Position numbers and translations under genes: made by a program
Shown: one piece after another, positions 9,180 through 21,570 of the stretch
Layout: each line of letters opens with the position of its first letter
Position numbering within the stretch: position 1 is the stretch's first letter
NCBI GenBank assembly: GCA_029582265.1
Contig: CM055831.1
Coordinates: 1,217,291-1,281,290, forward strand
Length of the DNA: 64,000 bases
Source: Zoroaster sp. YZ-2022
Lineage: Eukaryota > Echinodermata > Asteroidea > Forcipulatida > Zoroasteridae
Direction: 5' to 3'
The notes under the pieces: generated by a model
The model's input: only the letters and a program-made list of their open reading frames with translations
What the model was told of the DNA's origin: nothing
The model's database searches: none

Positions 9180-11275
9180 TCATATCATGTGATATGTCTT
9201 CACTGAGTTGCCGTCTGCTACTACCAGCTGATGCCCGTCTGCAGTGAATGTGATTCCCCTGGGGTAGACCAGCCCCTGATCTATACATGTCATGAATGTA
9301 CCTTTATTGTCATAATGGTGAATATGACCAGTTTTATATTCCTCATTGTTTATTGCAATGTATATGCCTTCTCTATCACAGCATACACCGCTGCAGTATT
9401 GAACTTGCTTACCATTGATTGTTGGTTTGATTGTGAGTAATGAAGTACCATTGTTATCAACAATGTCTACTTTATGTTGGTCACCACCACTGACTACAAG
9501 TTTGTTATTGATATCAGTGGCCAAGAATAAAGGTTTTGTTTTGACTGGCGTAATGTGAATGAGTGAGCCATCAGTGGGGCTGTGCTTGGTGACCACCATC
9601 CTCTTCATATCCCCTACTAAGATGTTACCATCATTATCCACTCCTACACTGAGGAGGTACACTGCTTTCTTACCTCCCTCACTATGAGGCACTGTGTGGA
9701 AGTTAAAGGCAAGTGTGCCATCATGGTTGTACATCTTGATATTGTTGGAGGAGTCTACAACTGCTATGTGATTGTGTGTAGCTGCAACGTCACATGGATC
9801 TGGAAAAAGGGTTAATACAAAATACAAAATAATTGTACAAAATAATGGTGAAAGTGTTGGGAGATACTACATGTAATGTAACACAATGTTGATGTATATA
9901 CAATATACATGTGAATGTCAGCATTTGTAAATGCCTCATTGAACTTGATCACAAATGCTACAGGGTTTATCAATGTCGCCCTTAATCCATGTACAGTTTA
10001 TTATTAATAAAATTATTCTCAGAACCATGATTTCACAGTAATTAAGGATCCAGATGAATTTATTACATGCTTCTCACTAATATTTTGCGAATTCTGTAAA
10101 TGTTCTGATTAAAAAGAAAATTGAAAGAAATTACCAGTAAAATATCCCCCCCCCCCAAATGGGCAATACATCTACAACTGATAAAACATGCATATAATAA
10201 AGAGACTTACAGCTTTGTAGTGGAATGGTGTTCTTGAGTTGTCCATTAGAGCTGAAGAGATTCACCTCTTTATCAAGGTAGTATGCCAATGCAAGATCTT
10301 TGGCTGGAGCTACAGCAGCAATGCCTGTAACAGACTCACCTCTGCTAAACTGATGAAAAAGCTCCCACTTGCCTTCCAGTTCCAGTTTACCCAAGTTGAT
10401 GTCTTCATCATCATTACTCTGCTTAAACCTCAGGCATGATAGGCTGCGGTCAATCTGTGGTACAGTTTGACCGGTCACCAATTTCAAGTCAGGATACAGT
10501 TCAAGGAAATTAGAGTCGGAAGAATTCATAGTGACATCTTGAGCTACCTCTAGTGAGTATTGTTTCTCCTGCAGCATCATACTCACGGTTTTCTCATGCT
10601 TATCAAATCTTGTGTTACGATCCCGCTGCAGGTTTTTGATTTGAGCAATCATGCGATTCTCTTCCCTTTTTACCTTTGCTATTATCTTAGCTGCTTTGTC
10701 ATGAACCTCTGTCATGATCCCTGTTACTTTCTTTCCAAATTCCTGCTTAGCTTGAGATGATGCTGCTAATGAATGTTCAAATGCCTTGATTTCTCTCTTA
10801 AACTCTGGGAAGACATTTTTCATCAACTGCCTGCGTTCAAGAGCAGCTGTGTCATTGTCAATATAGTGGTGGCCTTTGGATTCTGGGTGTTCGATGACGG
10901 TACAATCTCGACAGATCAACTTTTCACACTTCATGCATAAAACCGCTTAATTTCCCCCTTGTGTTTTTGACATCTTGACTCATCCTCTAGTGTTTTGGCC
11001 GAGGTGGCATCCTTCCTGTGTAGTGATGAGACCTCGTCTAAGAGACCCTCTAAATAGAAATTGGTTTTTAGGCCAGTAACACCCTCCTCAGGAAGTTTTG
11101 TCTCCCGTCGACACACTGGGCAGGGCATCTGTTTTGCATCTTTGTAGTATTTCACCAGACACTTTTCACAGAAACTGTGGAGGCAGTCTAATGCTTTTGG
11201 TTTTGTGTATCTATCGTGACAGATACTGCATTGCAGATGATTCTCAGTGATTGTCTTCAATGCAGCAGAAGCCAT
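9180..11275 (-). pseudogene. TRIM-NHL gene, unit 1 copy, frameshifted in the B-box
   Basis: Two-exon model on the minus strand: exon 1 is 11275-10211 (RING, B-box, coiled coil) with a GTAAGT donor, and exon 2 is 9799-9180 (NHL-like repeats) after a TTTTCCAG acceptor. A normal copy would act as a RING-type ubiquitin E3 ligase with a beta-propeller for target or RNA binding. Compared with the intact copy at 24067-26262, one T is missing in the B-box codons at about 10935, giving a stop just after RFYA. Total exon length is 1685, one short of a multiple of three, consistent with that single deletion. The rest, including the whole NHL exon, is open. A sequencing error cannot be excluded. Confidence 0.85.
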
Positions 11276-12220
11276 CTGTTGAAATGAACATCAAGAAATA
11301 ATCACATTAGTATCGATCATTTTTGTGTACAACCTCATCAAAATAGTCTTCACTGCAAATAGGCAAAAAATAAATTGTTGGTACATAATTTTCAGACAAC
11401 AAAAATATCCACAATTATTTTGCCACATATACATGTAAGATGACCATGTAATTATGTTGCTCGGGTTTTGTGAAATTTTCATGGGTTTGGTTGTGAAAAC
11501 ACATGTAGTTTACTTAAGGAAATGTAAATTGGTTTCTGGTCATAGGTCGGCTTCAAAATTGGTGCAGTGACGCTTTTTTTTGTGGTAATCTTTTTTTCCC
11601 TTTTTTTTTGCCAACCAGCGAAGTATGTGATACATGTATACACAGTTATTGGAACCAGACCAGATTTCCCATACAAGAATTTGAAGAATGATGGCTAAGA
11701 GATGCCTCACATATTGGGCAAACGTTCATACCCCTATGTGGAAAAGTCATTTAAAACACAGCACGACAGAATTCTATCAATCCAGCAATTTTGTCTGCAA
11801 TTGGACATAGCAAATAAAAAAAGAAAATAAAAAATGCTAACACACAGGTCTGAGGCAGGAGGAGACCAAAAACCAGAGACTTTTTTGGTTTGGCCTAAAG
11901 TAAGATCCTTAAACTTGATTTGTTGATCATCCAAGTGTGGAAGTGGGAGAATAAACAATTGCAATGCTCAACAAGTTCAGAAACTCAGCCCTGCTGATCA
12001 GAAGTTGATTAATGTATCCCCTTCAGAAATAACTAAAAACATCAGAAATAATTATATAGTTCCCTCCAATATTTGTTACCTTGATTTGTTGTAGTTATTG
12101 AAGCCAACGTCAGACAGAAATGAAGAGAAATGTAGTTAACTTACTTTCTGATGCAGACAAAGTGTTAAACGGTGCAGACTTAGGGGCGGTTCCCATCAAA
12201 ATGGCGCTTGGCAAACAATG
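11276..12220 (-). promoter_or_regulatory. Conserved region upstream of the TRIM gene (unit 1)
   Basis: The start codon is preceded on the minus strand by ATTTCAACAG, a good splice acceptor, so a 5' UTR intron is likely. About 0.9 kb is shared with 26270-27190 and 41420-43930, including T-rich runs near 11570-11610 and GATCATCCAAGTGTGG near 11925. I see no clear TATA box. A promoter function is inferred from position and conservation only. Confidence 0.4.
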
Positions 12221-12396
12221 TAACTGTCGTCACAAGCTGTCATGTGACTAGCTAGGCTAGTCAAATAAACTATCTAGGTGTTGTCTGTATCATATATGTA
12301 AACATGCATCTAGGTACTGGGAAAATCTTTGGACCCTGTCAGTGTTTTTTCCCTTATCTTTCACATTGTGACATTGGTTAACCTTCCACTAATATT

Positions 12397-13899
12397 AGGG
12401 TGGTCACAGCCACTGCACATTGTTCTTCTGTACACTACACACATGGAAATTGTGGCAGATTTCCTGAAATAGCCGACCTCTACAAAGTCATATAACAAAA
12501 TTGGCTGCATATTTTCCTATTATTTTTTGCCATGTATTATCATCATAGTCTGTTCTCAACTACTCTAAAATCTGGTAGTAGTACATACGCAGGAAGTATT
12601 TTATATCTTTTTTTCAAAATATGAAGTTTTTTTGGCCCGTGTGAAATGGTCTGTGTTTTAACCATTAGACGCAAAGTTCGTTCGTTTTTCAAAAACACCC
12701 GTATCAAAAATGGTATTTCCTTCAGTGTTTCATTCATCACAATTGTCTGTTGGTTCCATATATGGTACTTGTAACCTCTCAGAGGCCAGACTCGTGTCAG
12801 TCATGTTGATACGTTATTTCCTTCGAGAGTGGGTTCTTAACCAGTTCGCACCGGGAATAAAAAAGTTTTTCCGAACCCCCGTGGTGGGTTTATTTTTACC
12901 GCACAAACACCAACAATGGTGCTCACCAGAGCGTGACCGGGAGACAGCGTCTTCCACCGTATGTATGGCTCGTTGCCACGTCGACGGGAATCTATACAAA
13001 TATTCCGAGAATCCTGTGGCGTGTTTAGACACTCTCCGATCCGCTGTCCAAAAAAATGTGCGTGTATACACGGCCTCTGGCCTTGAACTGGTTAAATGGA
13101 TTCAGCGAGATTAGCCATAAATCAGTAAATCTCGTCAGTTTTCATTGTGGACCCACTAAATTGGAGTTAAAAGTCTGTTCTTTGTTGTAATTAGGCCTAC
13201 ATCCATTTTGATGAACAACAAGTGAAACACCCACGAAATTGACAGAAGTTTGGGAGAAGTGCACTTCCACGGACCGGTCGGGTCATGGCAGAGGGCACAG
13301 CCAAAATACGAGAGCTTGCTGGATGGATGTTGGAAGAAATACAGCTTCTTATCAAAGAAAAAGAGTGTGATGTTTGATGTTTTGCATAATTAATTACCTC
13401 TAATTAGCTAATTTTTTGTGAAATTTTTTCTTACCAAATGAAAGAACTTTGCACACCTAATATGCATACCAAATCCCATCCCCATACCATGTACGGTTTT
13501 CTATTGATTACATATGCGCAGATTGACAAAAATGGCATATTTAGCGTGTTTGCTACATTAATGTGATGGTTGATTTTTTTTTTTTCATTTTTTTTCTCTT
13601 AAAATTGGTCCCAAAAGGTAAATCATCAAATTCTGATACTTCATAAGTTCATTTAATGGTGTTAAGTAAAAAAAAAAGTTTAAAAAAGTGGTCAATAAAG
13701 CTGTCAAAATACTGTAAATTTGTTTTTTTTTCCATTTGTGGCAGGTTTTACGATGTTTTTCGGACATCTTTAAATGATCGTAACTACGCAATGCTTTGAC
13801 CGATTTCCATTCTGTTTTCTGAAGCTTTTATAAAGGTCTTTAATGTGCAAACATAAAAAGGTCTGTGCCTTGTATACTTATTTTTTGAGTGGTATACCT
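12397..13899. mobile_element. 1.5-kb insertion flanked by 9-bp direct repeats (MULE-like?)
   Basis: ACTAATATT stands at 12388-12396 and again at 13900-13908. The undisturbed site with a single copy is visible in unit 2 (27990) and unit 4 (47130). A 9-bp duplication is typical of Mutator-like elements. The ends AGGGTGGTCAC and GAGTGGTATACCT are only weakly inverted, so the assignment is tentative. Inside is an open frame at 12710-13114 and AT-rich sequence with no transposase motif. Confidence 0.65.
12710..13114 (+). CDS. Unrecognised 134-residue open frame inside the 1.5-kb insertion
   Basis: I do not recognise this protein. It begins MVFPSVFHSSQL, has a basic central part and ends in GLELVKWIQRD. 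It has four or five Cys but no clear zinc-binding spacing. Base composition is richer in GC than its surroundings (several CG dinucleotides at 12790-13090), unlike the flanking AT-rich DNA. It could be a degenerate piece of the element's own gene, a captured exon or chance. Confidence 0.25.
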   Translation: MVFPSVFHSSQLSVGSIYGTCNLSEARLVSVMLIRYFLREWVLNQFAPGIKKFFRTPVVGLFLPHKHQQWCSPERDRETASSTVCMARCHVDGNLYKYSENPVACLDTLRSAVQKNVRVYTASGLELVKWIQRD

Positions 13900-13908
13900 A
13901 CTAATATT

Positions 13909-14363
13909 AACATATATTTGTTTAATTTTTGTGGGTTGTTCCTATAACTTCTAACAACATTGATTTCATTATTGTGTTCTTCACAAAAGGCTCTCTTTTA
14001 TCGTTTTATTATCTATAAATTAAATATGTATCACTTGTGGTTTTTGCTATTTTGACGGCAACATTTGCTATTTTAACAGAAATTTTATTTTTCATCAGAA
14101 CATTGCCATTTTACTTGAGGATGTGAATAAAAATGCTGTAAAATGACACATTTTATTCTCAAAATAATTGTGAGAAACATGGTTTTACAGTAAATATGTA
14201 CTGACATTAATTCATGATGGTTCTGTCATCAATTCATGTTGGCAATTTTTTATTGTTAAACCAATCTTCTGACAACTGTTTTGTGAAATATCTTATTTCA
14301 AAATACTTGTATTCCTTTCTATTAGGAAATTATCAATGTTCCAATAAAAAACACCGGTAATTA
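13909..14363. other. Intronic sequence conserved between units
   Basis: Matches 28225-28945 and 47150-47610 apart from repeat-length changes. It includes two copies of the TTTGCTATTTTGACGGCAA repeat (14040-14080) that is expanded to about 14 copies in unit 2. No gene. Confidence 0.6.
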
Positions 14364-15070
14364 GGCCAAAAAAAAAAAAGATGTTGAGTTGCCCTCCACT
14401 GACCGACCCAAAAGTGCTGAAATCTCAGGTCGGGTTTTTTTTTTTTTTTTTTTTTCCCCGTCATGCAGAGGCCTATTTATTAATGAAACTTACCAATTTT
14501 CTTTGTATAAAACATAATACGTTTGATTTGTGAAATTTTCCACTTTTTTAACCGGTAAATTTACCGGTACCCAAGACTCAATCTACATGTTTTCAAATCG
14601 AATGGCCCCGGCCCTCACATGGTGCACTGCCTTCGCACACACTGTGTGCCAACGATTGCGACTCAAATCTACACGTTTTCCAATCGAATGGCCCTCACAC
14701 GTTGTGCACTGGCTCCCCGCACCGTATGTGTGTCAACGATTGCGACTCGATCTACACGTTTTCAAATCGAATGGCCACTCACATGTTGCATATTGAGCAT
14801 TGCACGCAATATGGATGAATTTGCTGTGTCAATCACAGCGAAAAGTACAACAAAAATGCTTGGGATACTTTTATTCTGAAGCAAAATTCCTTGCTGATAG
14901 GTATACAAATGAAAAACATGGTATGTGGTTTCAGTTCCAATGTATTTCAATCTTAAAATGACAGTCAAGGGGAAAAAAAATAAAATAAAAAATAAAAATA
15001 AAATCCTGACCGACCGACCCCTTCAAATATTTTCACTGGAGGGCAACTCAACAATTTTTTTTTGTTGGCC
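14364..15070. mobile_element. Harbinger-like MITE with TTA target duplication
   Basis: The ends are inverted: GGCCAAAAAAAA, then GTTGAGTTGCCCTCCA on the left; TGGAGGGCAACTCAAC, then TTTTTTTGTTGGCC on the right. TTA flanks both sides (14361-14363, 15071-15073), and units 2 and 4 show the empty site at 28948 and 47617. A 3-bp TWA duplication with GGCC-type ends is the pattern of PIF/Harbinger elements. GACCGACC words lie inside each end. No transposase is encoded. Confidence 0.75.
14572..14785 (+). repeat. Tandem repeat inside the Harbinger-like MITE, about 2.3 copies of ~95 bp
   Basis: The word TCGAATGGCC occurs three times with CTACAYGTTTTC before it and GCGACTCRATCTACACG after it. Copies differ at about one position in eight. 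Confidence 0.75.
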
Positions 15071-15308
15071 TTACCTGAAAATGAAGAAACTGAGTGAATT
15101 ATTATTGAAAAGCTGACTTGATTGTAAGATGGAAATGAAATCAAACAAGAAGATATTTTGTCTGATATGTCATTTTCAAGTAAATGTGAAAATTAGGAAG
15201 ATGAATTCAAAAGGTGAAATGGATGACCGGCTGATGATCTGATTCCACATTAGAATGGTTTACTCACCCTTGAATAACAAATAAGAAGTTTTACATGTCC
15301 TATTTCAG

Positions 15309-15437
15309 ATTTCCTTCCTGGCGAATCAGTCAGCAAAAGAGGTGCATAGTCCAGGCATGTCCATGGTTGGTACAGGATGGACACCATCCAAGGCATACTT
15401 CCCCTGAGCTTCCACACCAAGTATTGCCCTACAAGCT
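15309..15437 (+). pseudogene. Exon B of the SH3 gene (unit 1)
   Basis: 129 bases between a CTATTTCAG acceptor and a GTAAGT donor. In phase 0 it reads ISFLANQSAKEVHSPG and continues through GTGWTPSKAYFP to a TGA, then ASTPSIALQA. The TGA is shared with unit 4, so it is old. Composition (Ser, Pro, Gly) suggests a disordered linker. A second frame is open here but has a stop in unit 4, so phase 0 is preferred, in line with the neighbouring exons. Confidence 0.55.
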
Positions 15438-15940
15438 GTAAGTTCAATTAAATCCCCTGTACACTATTGGTAATCTCAAAATAACACAAATGATGAGTTT
15501 CACATGAAACTTACTTGGTGTAAAGTTGATAATGGTATAAAACAACCCTGATATCTTTCTGTCTCACGTTGATATCATTTAGGTAAAATTAAGAAATAAT
15601 TTCCAAAATTAATGTCTGTTATTCAAAGACAGAAATTCCATATTGGATGCAGAAATGTTTCCATAAGTGTATACTGACTTTTCATACAGACACATATTTG
15701 GTGAATATTGTATCTTATAAGAATTTTGTTATTAGAATATAAATAAAAAACATTTTATAATTCATTGATTATTGTTATCATGTTATTATAATTAAATCAT
15801 TTTTATAATGATTACAGATTACAACTTTTTCTCCAAGCCAATTATAATGCTGTTCTCTTTATAATTCACAACAATTTGAAACTTTGTCAGTTTTGCTTTA
15901 AGACATGGTAATTTTTCTTTTGAATTCCAATGACCCACAG

Positions 15941-16172
15941 AGTCGGGGAGGCACAGCCAACTTCACATTCAACCCACCGCCGTCACAGAAGAAGACCGAC
16001 CACCGCCGCGTGGTGGCGCTCTATGACTACACCACCCAATGATCAGATGAACTCAACCTCAGACAGGGTGACTGGATATCGCTGCTTCATGAAGACAACC
16101 AGAATTGGTGGATGGGACAACTGGATAATGGACAGCAAGGATACTTCCCAGCAAACTAAGTCATTGATGAAT
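15941..16172 (+). pseudogene. Exon C, SH3 domain exon (unit 1)
   Basis: After the acceptor GACCCACAG the exon reads a short Pro/Lys linker and then a nearly complete SH3 domain, which would bind proline-rich ligands. RVVALYDY (ALYDY motif) is at about 16007-16032, SDELNLRQGDW follows, and WWMGQLDNGQQGYFPAN supplies the conserved Trp pair, Gly and FPxN. The donor is GTAAGAG at 16173. In-frame stops lie right after the ALYDYTTQ segment (TGA) and in place of the Tyr in NYV (TAA), so it cannot make the domain. Seven bases present here are missing in units 2 and 4. Confidence 0.8.
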
Positions 16173-17123
16173 GTAAGAGTGGGGGGCAGGGGGTCAGGAG
16201 GGGAGGAGAAGGGGTGAGATGGTATCGTTGGCTTAGTTCTGAATAATCCTTTATCTATAGTTAACCTTTGGCTATAAAAGGACATGATGTTTAGGATCTT
16301 TTGTAAAGGAACCTATGTGTTTTAAAGGAACAGTATCTTCATGATCAAAGCAGACTTTCAACAGGGCATGGAATCAGTGTCCTACATGTAGTTTAAGATG
16401 TGACTGAAAATTACTGGCTCATTTATGCAGAGGGAATGGTAATATGACCTTATCATGTGGGGTATTATTTTCAGTCAATCTAAAACTAGCATTCTGATTC
16501 CATGCCCTGTTGTTCGTGATGATATTGACCCTTTAAGTATGGATGCATTTACAGACATTTTACCAAAAGTGTATAATGGCTTTAAATCAATATCTCAATG
16601 AGAGAAGAAAAAACATCATTTTATAGCAAGTTATTTATCAATTACAAACATTTTATTATATACACCATCAACATTTTTTTTACAAATTTATACTTTTGTT
16701 AAGACATTGTGTCACAATTTTATTTGGATTGATGTGCTTCAAGTTTTCTAAAATATCCGGCCGTCCAGTTAAAACAAAGTACATTTGTAAGGATTTCCTG
16801 ATATAAAATACATTCAGTTTGTTGCATAAGGCCCATTTCTTGATATTGCCCAAAAATGTTAGGTATTGATTCAAGCATCCTCTGCATTATAGTAAGGACA
16901 TTTGTGGCATAATTTTTATCAAGTCACCACTACAGGTATTTATTTTCCACTCATTGGGAAGTGCACAGAATACAGGAAAACATGGAATTGTAGGTAAATC
17001 CTATAGGAAAATCCAACTAATTTTAACAAACTTTAACTACCATGCAAAACTATGAATTGTGTTGACTTTCTGCATTATGAAAAGGTCACATGAAAATGGT
17101 GTTAATCCTTTCCTATGATCCCA

Positions 17124-18400
17124 CCATTCAGTAAATACAATTCATTGTAGCATTCAGTAAATACAATTCATGGTTGCATTCAGTAAATACAATTCATGGT
17201 AGCATTCAGTAAATACAATTCATGGTAGCATTCAGTAAATACAATTCATTGTAGCATTCAGTAAATACAATTCATTGTAGCATTCAGTAAATACAATTCA
17301 TTGTAGCATTCAGTAAATACAATTCATTGTAGCATTCAGTAAATACAATTCATTGTAGCATTCAGTAAATACAATTCATGGTAGCATTCAGTAAATACAA
17401 TTCATTGTAGCATTCAGTAAATACAATTCATTGTAGCATTCAGTAAATACAATTCATTGTAGCATTCAGTAAATACAATTCATGGTAGCATTCAGTAAAT
17501 ACAATTCATTGTAGCATTCAGTAAATACAATTCATGGTAGCATTCAGTAAATACAATTCATTGTAGCATTCAGTAAATACAATTCATTGTAGCATTCAGT
17601 AAATACAATTCATTGTAGCATTCAGTAAATACAATTCATGGCAGCATTCAGTAAATACAATTCATTGTAGCATTCAGTAAATACAATTCATTGTAGCATT
17701 CAGTAAATACAATTCATTGTAGCATTCAGTAAATACAATTCATTGTAGCATTCAGTAAATACAATTCATGGTAGCATTCAGTAAATACAATTCATTGTAG
17801 CATTCAGTAAATACAATTCATTGTAGCATTCAGTAAATACAATTCATTGTAGCATTCAGTAAATACAATTCATGGTAGCATTCAGTAAATACAATTCATT
17901 GTAGCATTCAGTAAATACAATTCATTGTAGCATTCAGTAAATACAATTCATTGTAGCATTCAGTAAATACAATTCATTGTAGCATTCAGTAAATACAATT
18001 CATGGTAGCATTCAGTAAATACAATTCATGGTAGCATTCAGTAAATACAATTCAATGTAGCATTCAGTAAATACAATTCAATTAATGTAGCATTCATTAA
18101 ATACAATTCATTGTAGCATTCGGTAAATACAATTCATTGTAGCATTAAGTAAATACAATTCATTGTAGCATTCAGTAAATACAATTCATTGTAGCATTCG
18201 GTAAATACAATTCATTGTAGCATTCAGTAAATACAATTCATTGTAGCATTCGGTAAATACAATTCATTGTAGCATTCGGTAAATACAATTCATTGTAGCA
18301 TTCGGTAAATACAATTCATTGTAGCATTCGGTAAATACAATTCATTGTAGCATTCGGTAAATACAATTCATTGTAGCATTCAGTAAATACAATTCATTGT
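17124..18400 (+). repeat. 26-bp minisatellite, about 49 copies (unit 1)
   Basis: The unit is GCATTCAGTAAATACAATTC plus ATTGTA. Variants in this array are ATGGTA in the last six bases (interspersed), GCAGC in one copy, and CATTCGG in a block near the right end. The array has sharp edges, CCCACCATTCAG on the left and TTGTTCTACTATG on the right, identical to the arrays at 32304 and 54991. Confidence 0.95.
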
Positions 18401-18543
18401 TCTACTATGTTTTATAAAATGAACAAAGGTGAAAGGAGCATGGAATCGGAGTGCTGGTTTTAAAATTAACTCATTGACAGAAAATAATACCCCACAAGTC
18501 ATACCTTTGCTGCTGCATAAATAAGCCAGTAATTTTCATTTTT

Positions 18544-18788
18544 GGGAGGAGGGCCAAAGTCCTGGTACAGCCAAGCCTTTGAGAAGCCTGGCCAGGCCTA
18601 GGCTACCTGGCTTCCTAATTGTCTTTTGTGAGACCTAATCCTGTAACAATGTAGTACCTGCCAATCAACATAACCTGGGCTTCTGGATGGCCTAGCCCAG
18701 GCAAACAGAGCTCATTATATAGGCCAGTAGACAGGCGAAAAGCCTGAGCCTGGCCGGGCTTCTCAAAGGCTTCGCTGTACCATGACTT
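18544..18788. mobile_element. Foldback MITE, about 245 bp (unit 1 only)
   Basis: GGGCCAAAGTCCTGGTACAG and GCCTTTGAGAAGCCTGGCC on the left pair with GGCCGGGCTTCTCAAAGGC and CTGTACCATGACTTTGGCCC on the right. Units 2 and 4 have no such insert (33505, 56405); a few bases around TCACTGTGTTCATC are missing here, so insertion came with a small deletion. Confidence 0.75.
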
Positions 18789-19415
18789 TGGCCCTTGTCC
18801 CTTAAACAAGGACACTGATTCCATGCCCTGTTGAAAGTCTGCTCTGATCGAGATGATAGTGTCCCCTTTTTTTCGTTTAAATCTTACATTTGTGAAAATA
18901 CTGAATGTACTTGAAGAGTTAACTGTTATACAAAGCATCATTATTTCTCATGAACTTTGAACTTTTACAAGACATTTTTCTTAAATAAATTTCCACCAAA
19001 TGAGGTGAACTCACTATAACTGGAGACAGTTTGTGCTCATTGAAAACAATCTTTGACTTTAAACGCTAAGTGAATGTCATCATTTTCATTACACTTAGGC
19101 CTAAACCCCTACTTTTCTGTAAAGACAGACAGAAGGTAAACATTTAACTAAATAATTTAATTAACTAAATAATTTATATAAGAAATAATAAGAAATGAAT
19201 TTTCATTTTGAAGAATTCACAAAATCTAAACAAATCTTTTGCATGCAGCTTAGCGCCAGTCCTTCATATCCAATATTCATCATCATTTGCTTAATCTGCC
19301 ACTTTACATCCGTTTTGTGAAACAAATGTATAGATTTTGAATTAGTGGTCTTTACATTTCCATGAAACATCTTTGTACAGTCTTAAACAAAATTTCCTTG
19401 GATCTTTTCCCCTAG

Positions 19416-19606
19416 TTGCCCAGTTGGACCTCAGTCTGACAACCATCGGGGATGGGAAAGAGAAGGAGGAACTACGTCCTGGCACAGCGAAGTCAGAGAA
19501 GGCCCTCGTGAGTCTGTTTGAAGCCAAGCGAGAGTTGAAGGAGGAGATGGACACGAGTAAGACGTTAAGGATGGAGAGAGTCAAGGCCAAGCTGGCTGCT
19601 GTCATG
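19416..19606 (+). pseudogene. Exon A, coiled-coil exon of the SH3 gene (unit 2)
   Basis: 191 bases between TCTTTTCCCCTAG and GTATGA. It encodes a charged helix that includes KEKEELRPGTAKSEKAL and ends RMERVKAKLAAVM. Only two residue changes separate it from unit 5. The exon itself is undamaged with both splice sites present, but no downstream exon in this unit is intact. Confidence 0.65.
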
Positions 19607-19671
19607 GTATGACTATCGCTTGAAAATCCATAATGCATCTCAATAAAATATGTACATCCAGTATAGAGCTG

Positions 19672-19868
19672 GTAAAACTTTGCATGGTGAGAATGATAAG
19701 TAAGACTAATTGCGGTGACACCATGTGGAATCTCAATTGAGTAGTAATTAGTTCTGAAAAGAACTAGGGTACTGATCGAAACGTCGAGTTGTACCCCAGT
19801 TTTTTTCAGAACTAATTACTACTCAATTGAGATTCCACATGGTGTCACCGCAATTAGTCTTACTTATC
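19672..19868. mobile_element. Foldback MITE downstream of exon A (unit 2)
   Basis: Near-perfect arms: GATAAGTAAGACTAATTGCG at left and CGCAATTAGTCTTACTTATC at right, with CTCAATTGAGTAGTAATTAG inverted inside. The short core reads TACTGATCGAAACGTCGAG. The same insertion is at 57265-57462 in unit 5 and absent in unit 1. Confidence 0.85.
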
Positions 19869-21197
19869 AGTATAGAGCTCTTATGACTGACTCTTATGAT
19901 ATATTATTGGTACTATAGACATCTTTTTCATTGATCCGGAAATTTTAGACAATGTAATTCTAAGTTAACCAACAAATAATTACAAAGAAATACACTAATT
20001 ACATATTTTTTTATTTCACTTTATAAACCTCTTTAATTAACACTCCTGTTACTGTACATGCCAAAACCTGCCCAATTTGCACTGATGTAATAAGCATAGG
20101 GCCCACAGCATTAACCTGCCAATGCATGTCATAACACTTGTATAGTAAGTACATCCACATGCCAAAACCCTTTGGAGGGTTTTTGAAAGGTGCTGATGAT
20201 ACTAAGTCATAAAGTAAGCTAAGTCTGTAGCAAGTACACCTACATGCCAAAACATGTTGGAAGGTTTTGAAAGGTATTGGCACTAAGTCTTAAAGTAAAG
20301 CTAAGTAATCCTCAATAAAATTCATCCAACTGTCAAAACCTTTCACAAGGTGCCTGAGCTACCCTGTACATAAACAGTAATACCTAAGATATACACATCT
20401 ATCAGTCTTGCCAAAGGGATTTGAAATGTGCAGTGACTAACAGTAAACAGTTATGTACACAAACTATATATGTGACCCGCTCTGAGAAAAGGTGATATAT
20501 GTCGCAAAAATTTAAAATTGAGTTTGATATAATGGCTGGAAAGCACACAACATAAGCTTTCATTTGGTATATGGTAGAGCTCTGTAGCCTTTACCGTTAT
20601 GGAGATAATCGCGTATTTGCATATTGATAATTTCCATGATGACTGATTTACATAACAGAGCAAACGGCCTTTGAAATGTTTTGCGTTGTTGAAAAATAAT
20701 GCTCAAAAGCTCACATTAATTCCACCTAGCAACGAACATGTTCCTGTAATGCCATCTGTTTGAAATTTTCGTGGGTGATTTGTTAATATTTTTCCATTGA
20801 TGTTACAATTTTTTAAAGATTTGACTCGTTCAGATCATTAGCTTTAATTAATTTGCATAATCATTAAAATATTTTTGGTGTAAAATAAAGGAATAGAGTG
20901 TACAATTTAGTACATTACGTACATTTAAAAAAGGGGGAAATTACCATGGTGTAGGCTTATGATGGAACTTTGTTTGAATCTGGTACTCTATTGATATTTT
21001 ATCTTATTGCATACATTAAAATTTAATTTAAAAATAAATTAATTAAAAAATTAATTAAAAATTTATTTAAAACAATTAATAAATTTTTATTTTTCCCCCG
21101 ATACCCAAAACTAAATTTTATGAGTTAAAAAAATTACTTGAGAAATTCTTACTAAACCCAAACTAAGTAACAAAGACTATTACTCAAAGAAAGAATA

Positions 21198-21570
21198 TCA
21201 AGGAAACAAACGCTGGGAACATGGGCCGCCGCGGTAAAGGTGGCAACTGCAGTTGAAATCCCCGGCCTTTACGCGGTCGGCATCACACTCGTGGGCACCA
21301 TTACTTTCTCTTTCATCATCGAAGGGAACAATGTCCACAACTAACATTGGTTGGTCTGGGGTCAATTGGGTCATTTTCTTCTTCATTTTCACTAACAGTA
21401 ACACTGTCATTGTCACTGCCGTCACTCGATTCAAAGGACTCGTCGTCATCGACATCGTCGCCCATGAAATAATCATTCACATATCCAATGATCTCATCTT
21501 CAATACCGTGAAGGTTGGCATCACGAATTTCGTTTAATGCATCGGCAAAACAACGATCCTTCGAACACAT
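21198..21570 (-). pseudogene. Acidic N-terminal remnant, probably of a transposase
   Basis: The minus-strand reading starts MCSKDRCFADAL and passes through an Asp/Glu/Ser-rich stretch (DVDDDESFESSDGSDND). Then, after a frame change near 21340, it gives a Cys-containing segment with FNCSCHLYRGGPCSQRL. Acidic starts of this type are usual in piggyBac-like and related transposases, and the Cys motif resembles a metal-binding patch. No DDE residues are present. As it lies inside a TIR element, a transposase remnant is the likeliest reading, but it is not proven. Confidence 0.45.

Larger units (their letters stand above)
6449..18994 (+). repeat. Unit 1 of the duplicated segment
   Basis: Contains, in order, exon A, a palindromic MITE, exon D, a SINE, a TRIM-NHL pseudogene (minus strand), exon B, exon C with SH3, and the 26-bp minisatellite. 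The left edge is the hairpin at 6449-6490. The right edge is where AAATGAGGTGAACTCAC begins the next unit at about 18995. Private insertions are at 7129-7567, 12397-13899, 14364-15070 and about 18544-18788. Between 12215 and 12345 it also lacks a stretch kept in units 2 and 4. Confidence 0.8.

Noticed and set aside
10239..10760. Plus-strand frames across the TRIM exons (also near 25177, 35819, 40348)
   Set aside because: They mirror the minus-strand TRIM coding sequence, which has clear RING and B-box ligands.
17124..18400. CRISPR-like array
   Set aside because: The repeats are directly adjacent 26-mers with no unique spacers, and the genome is animal. It is a minisatellite.
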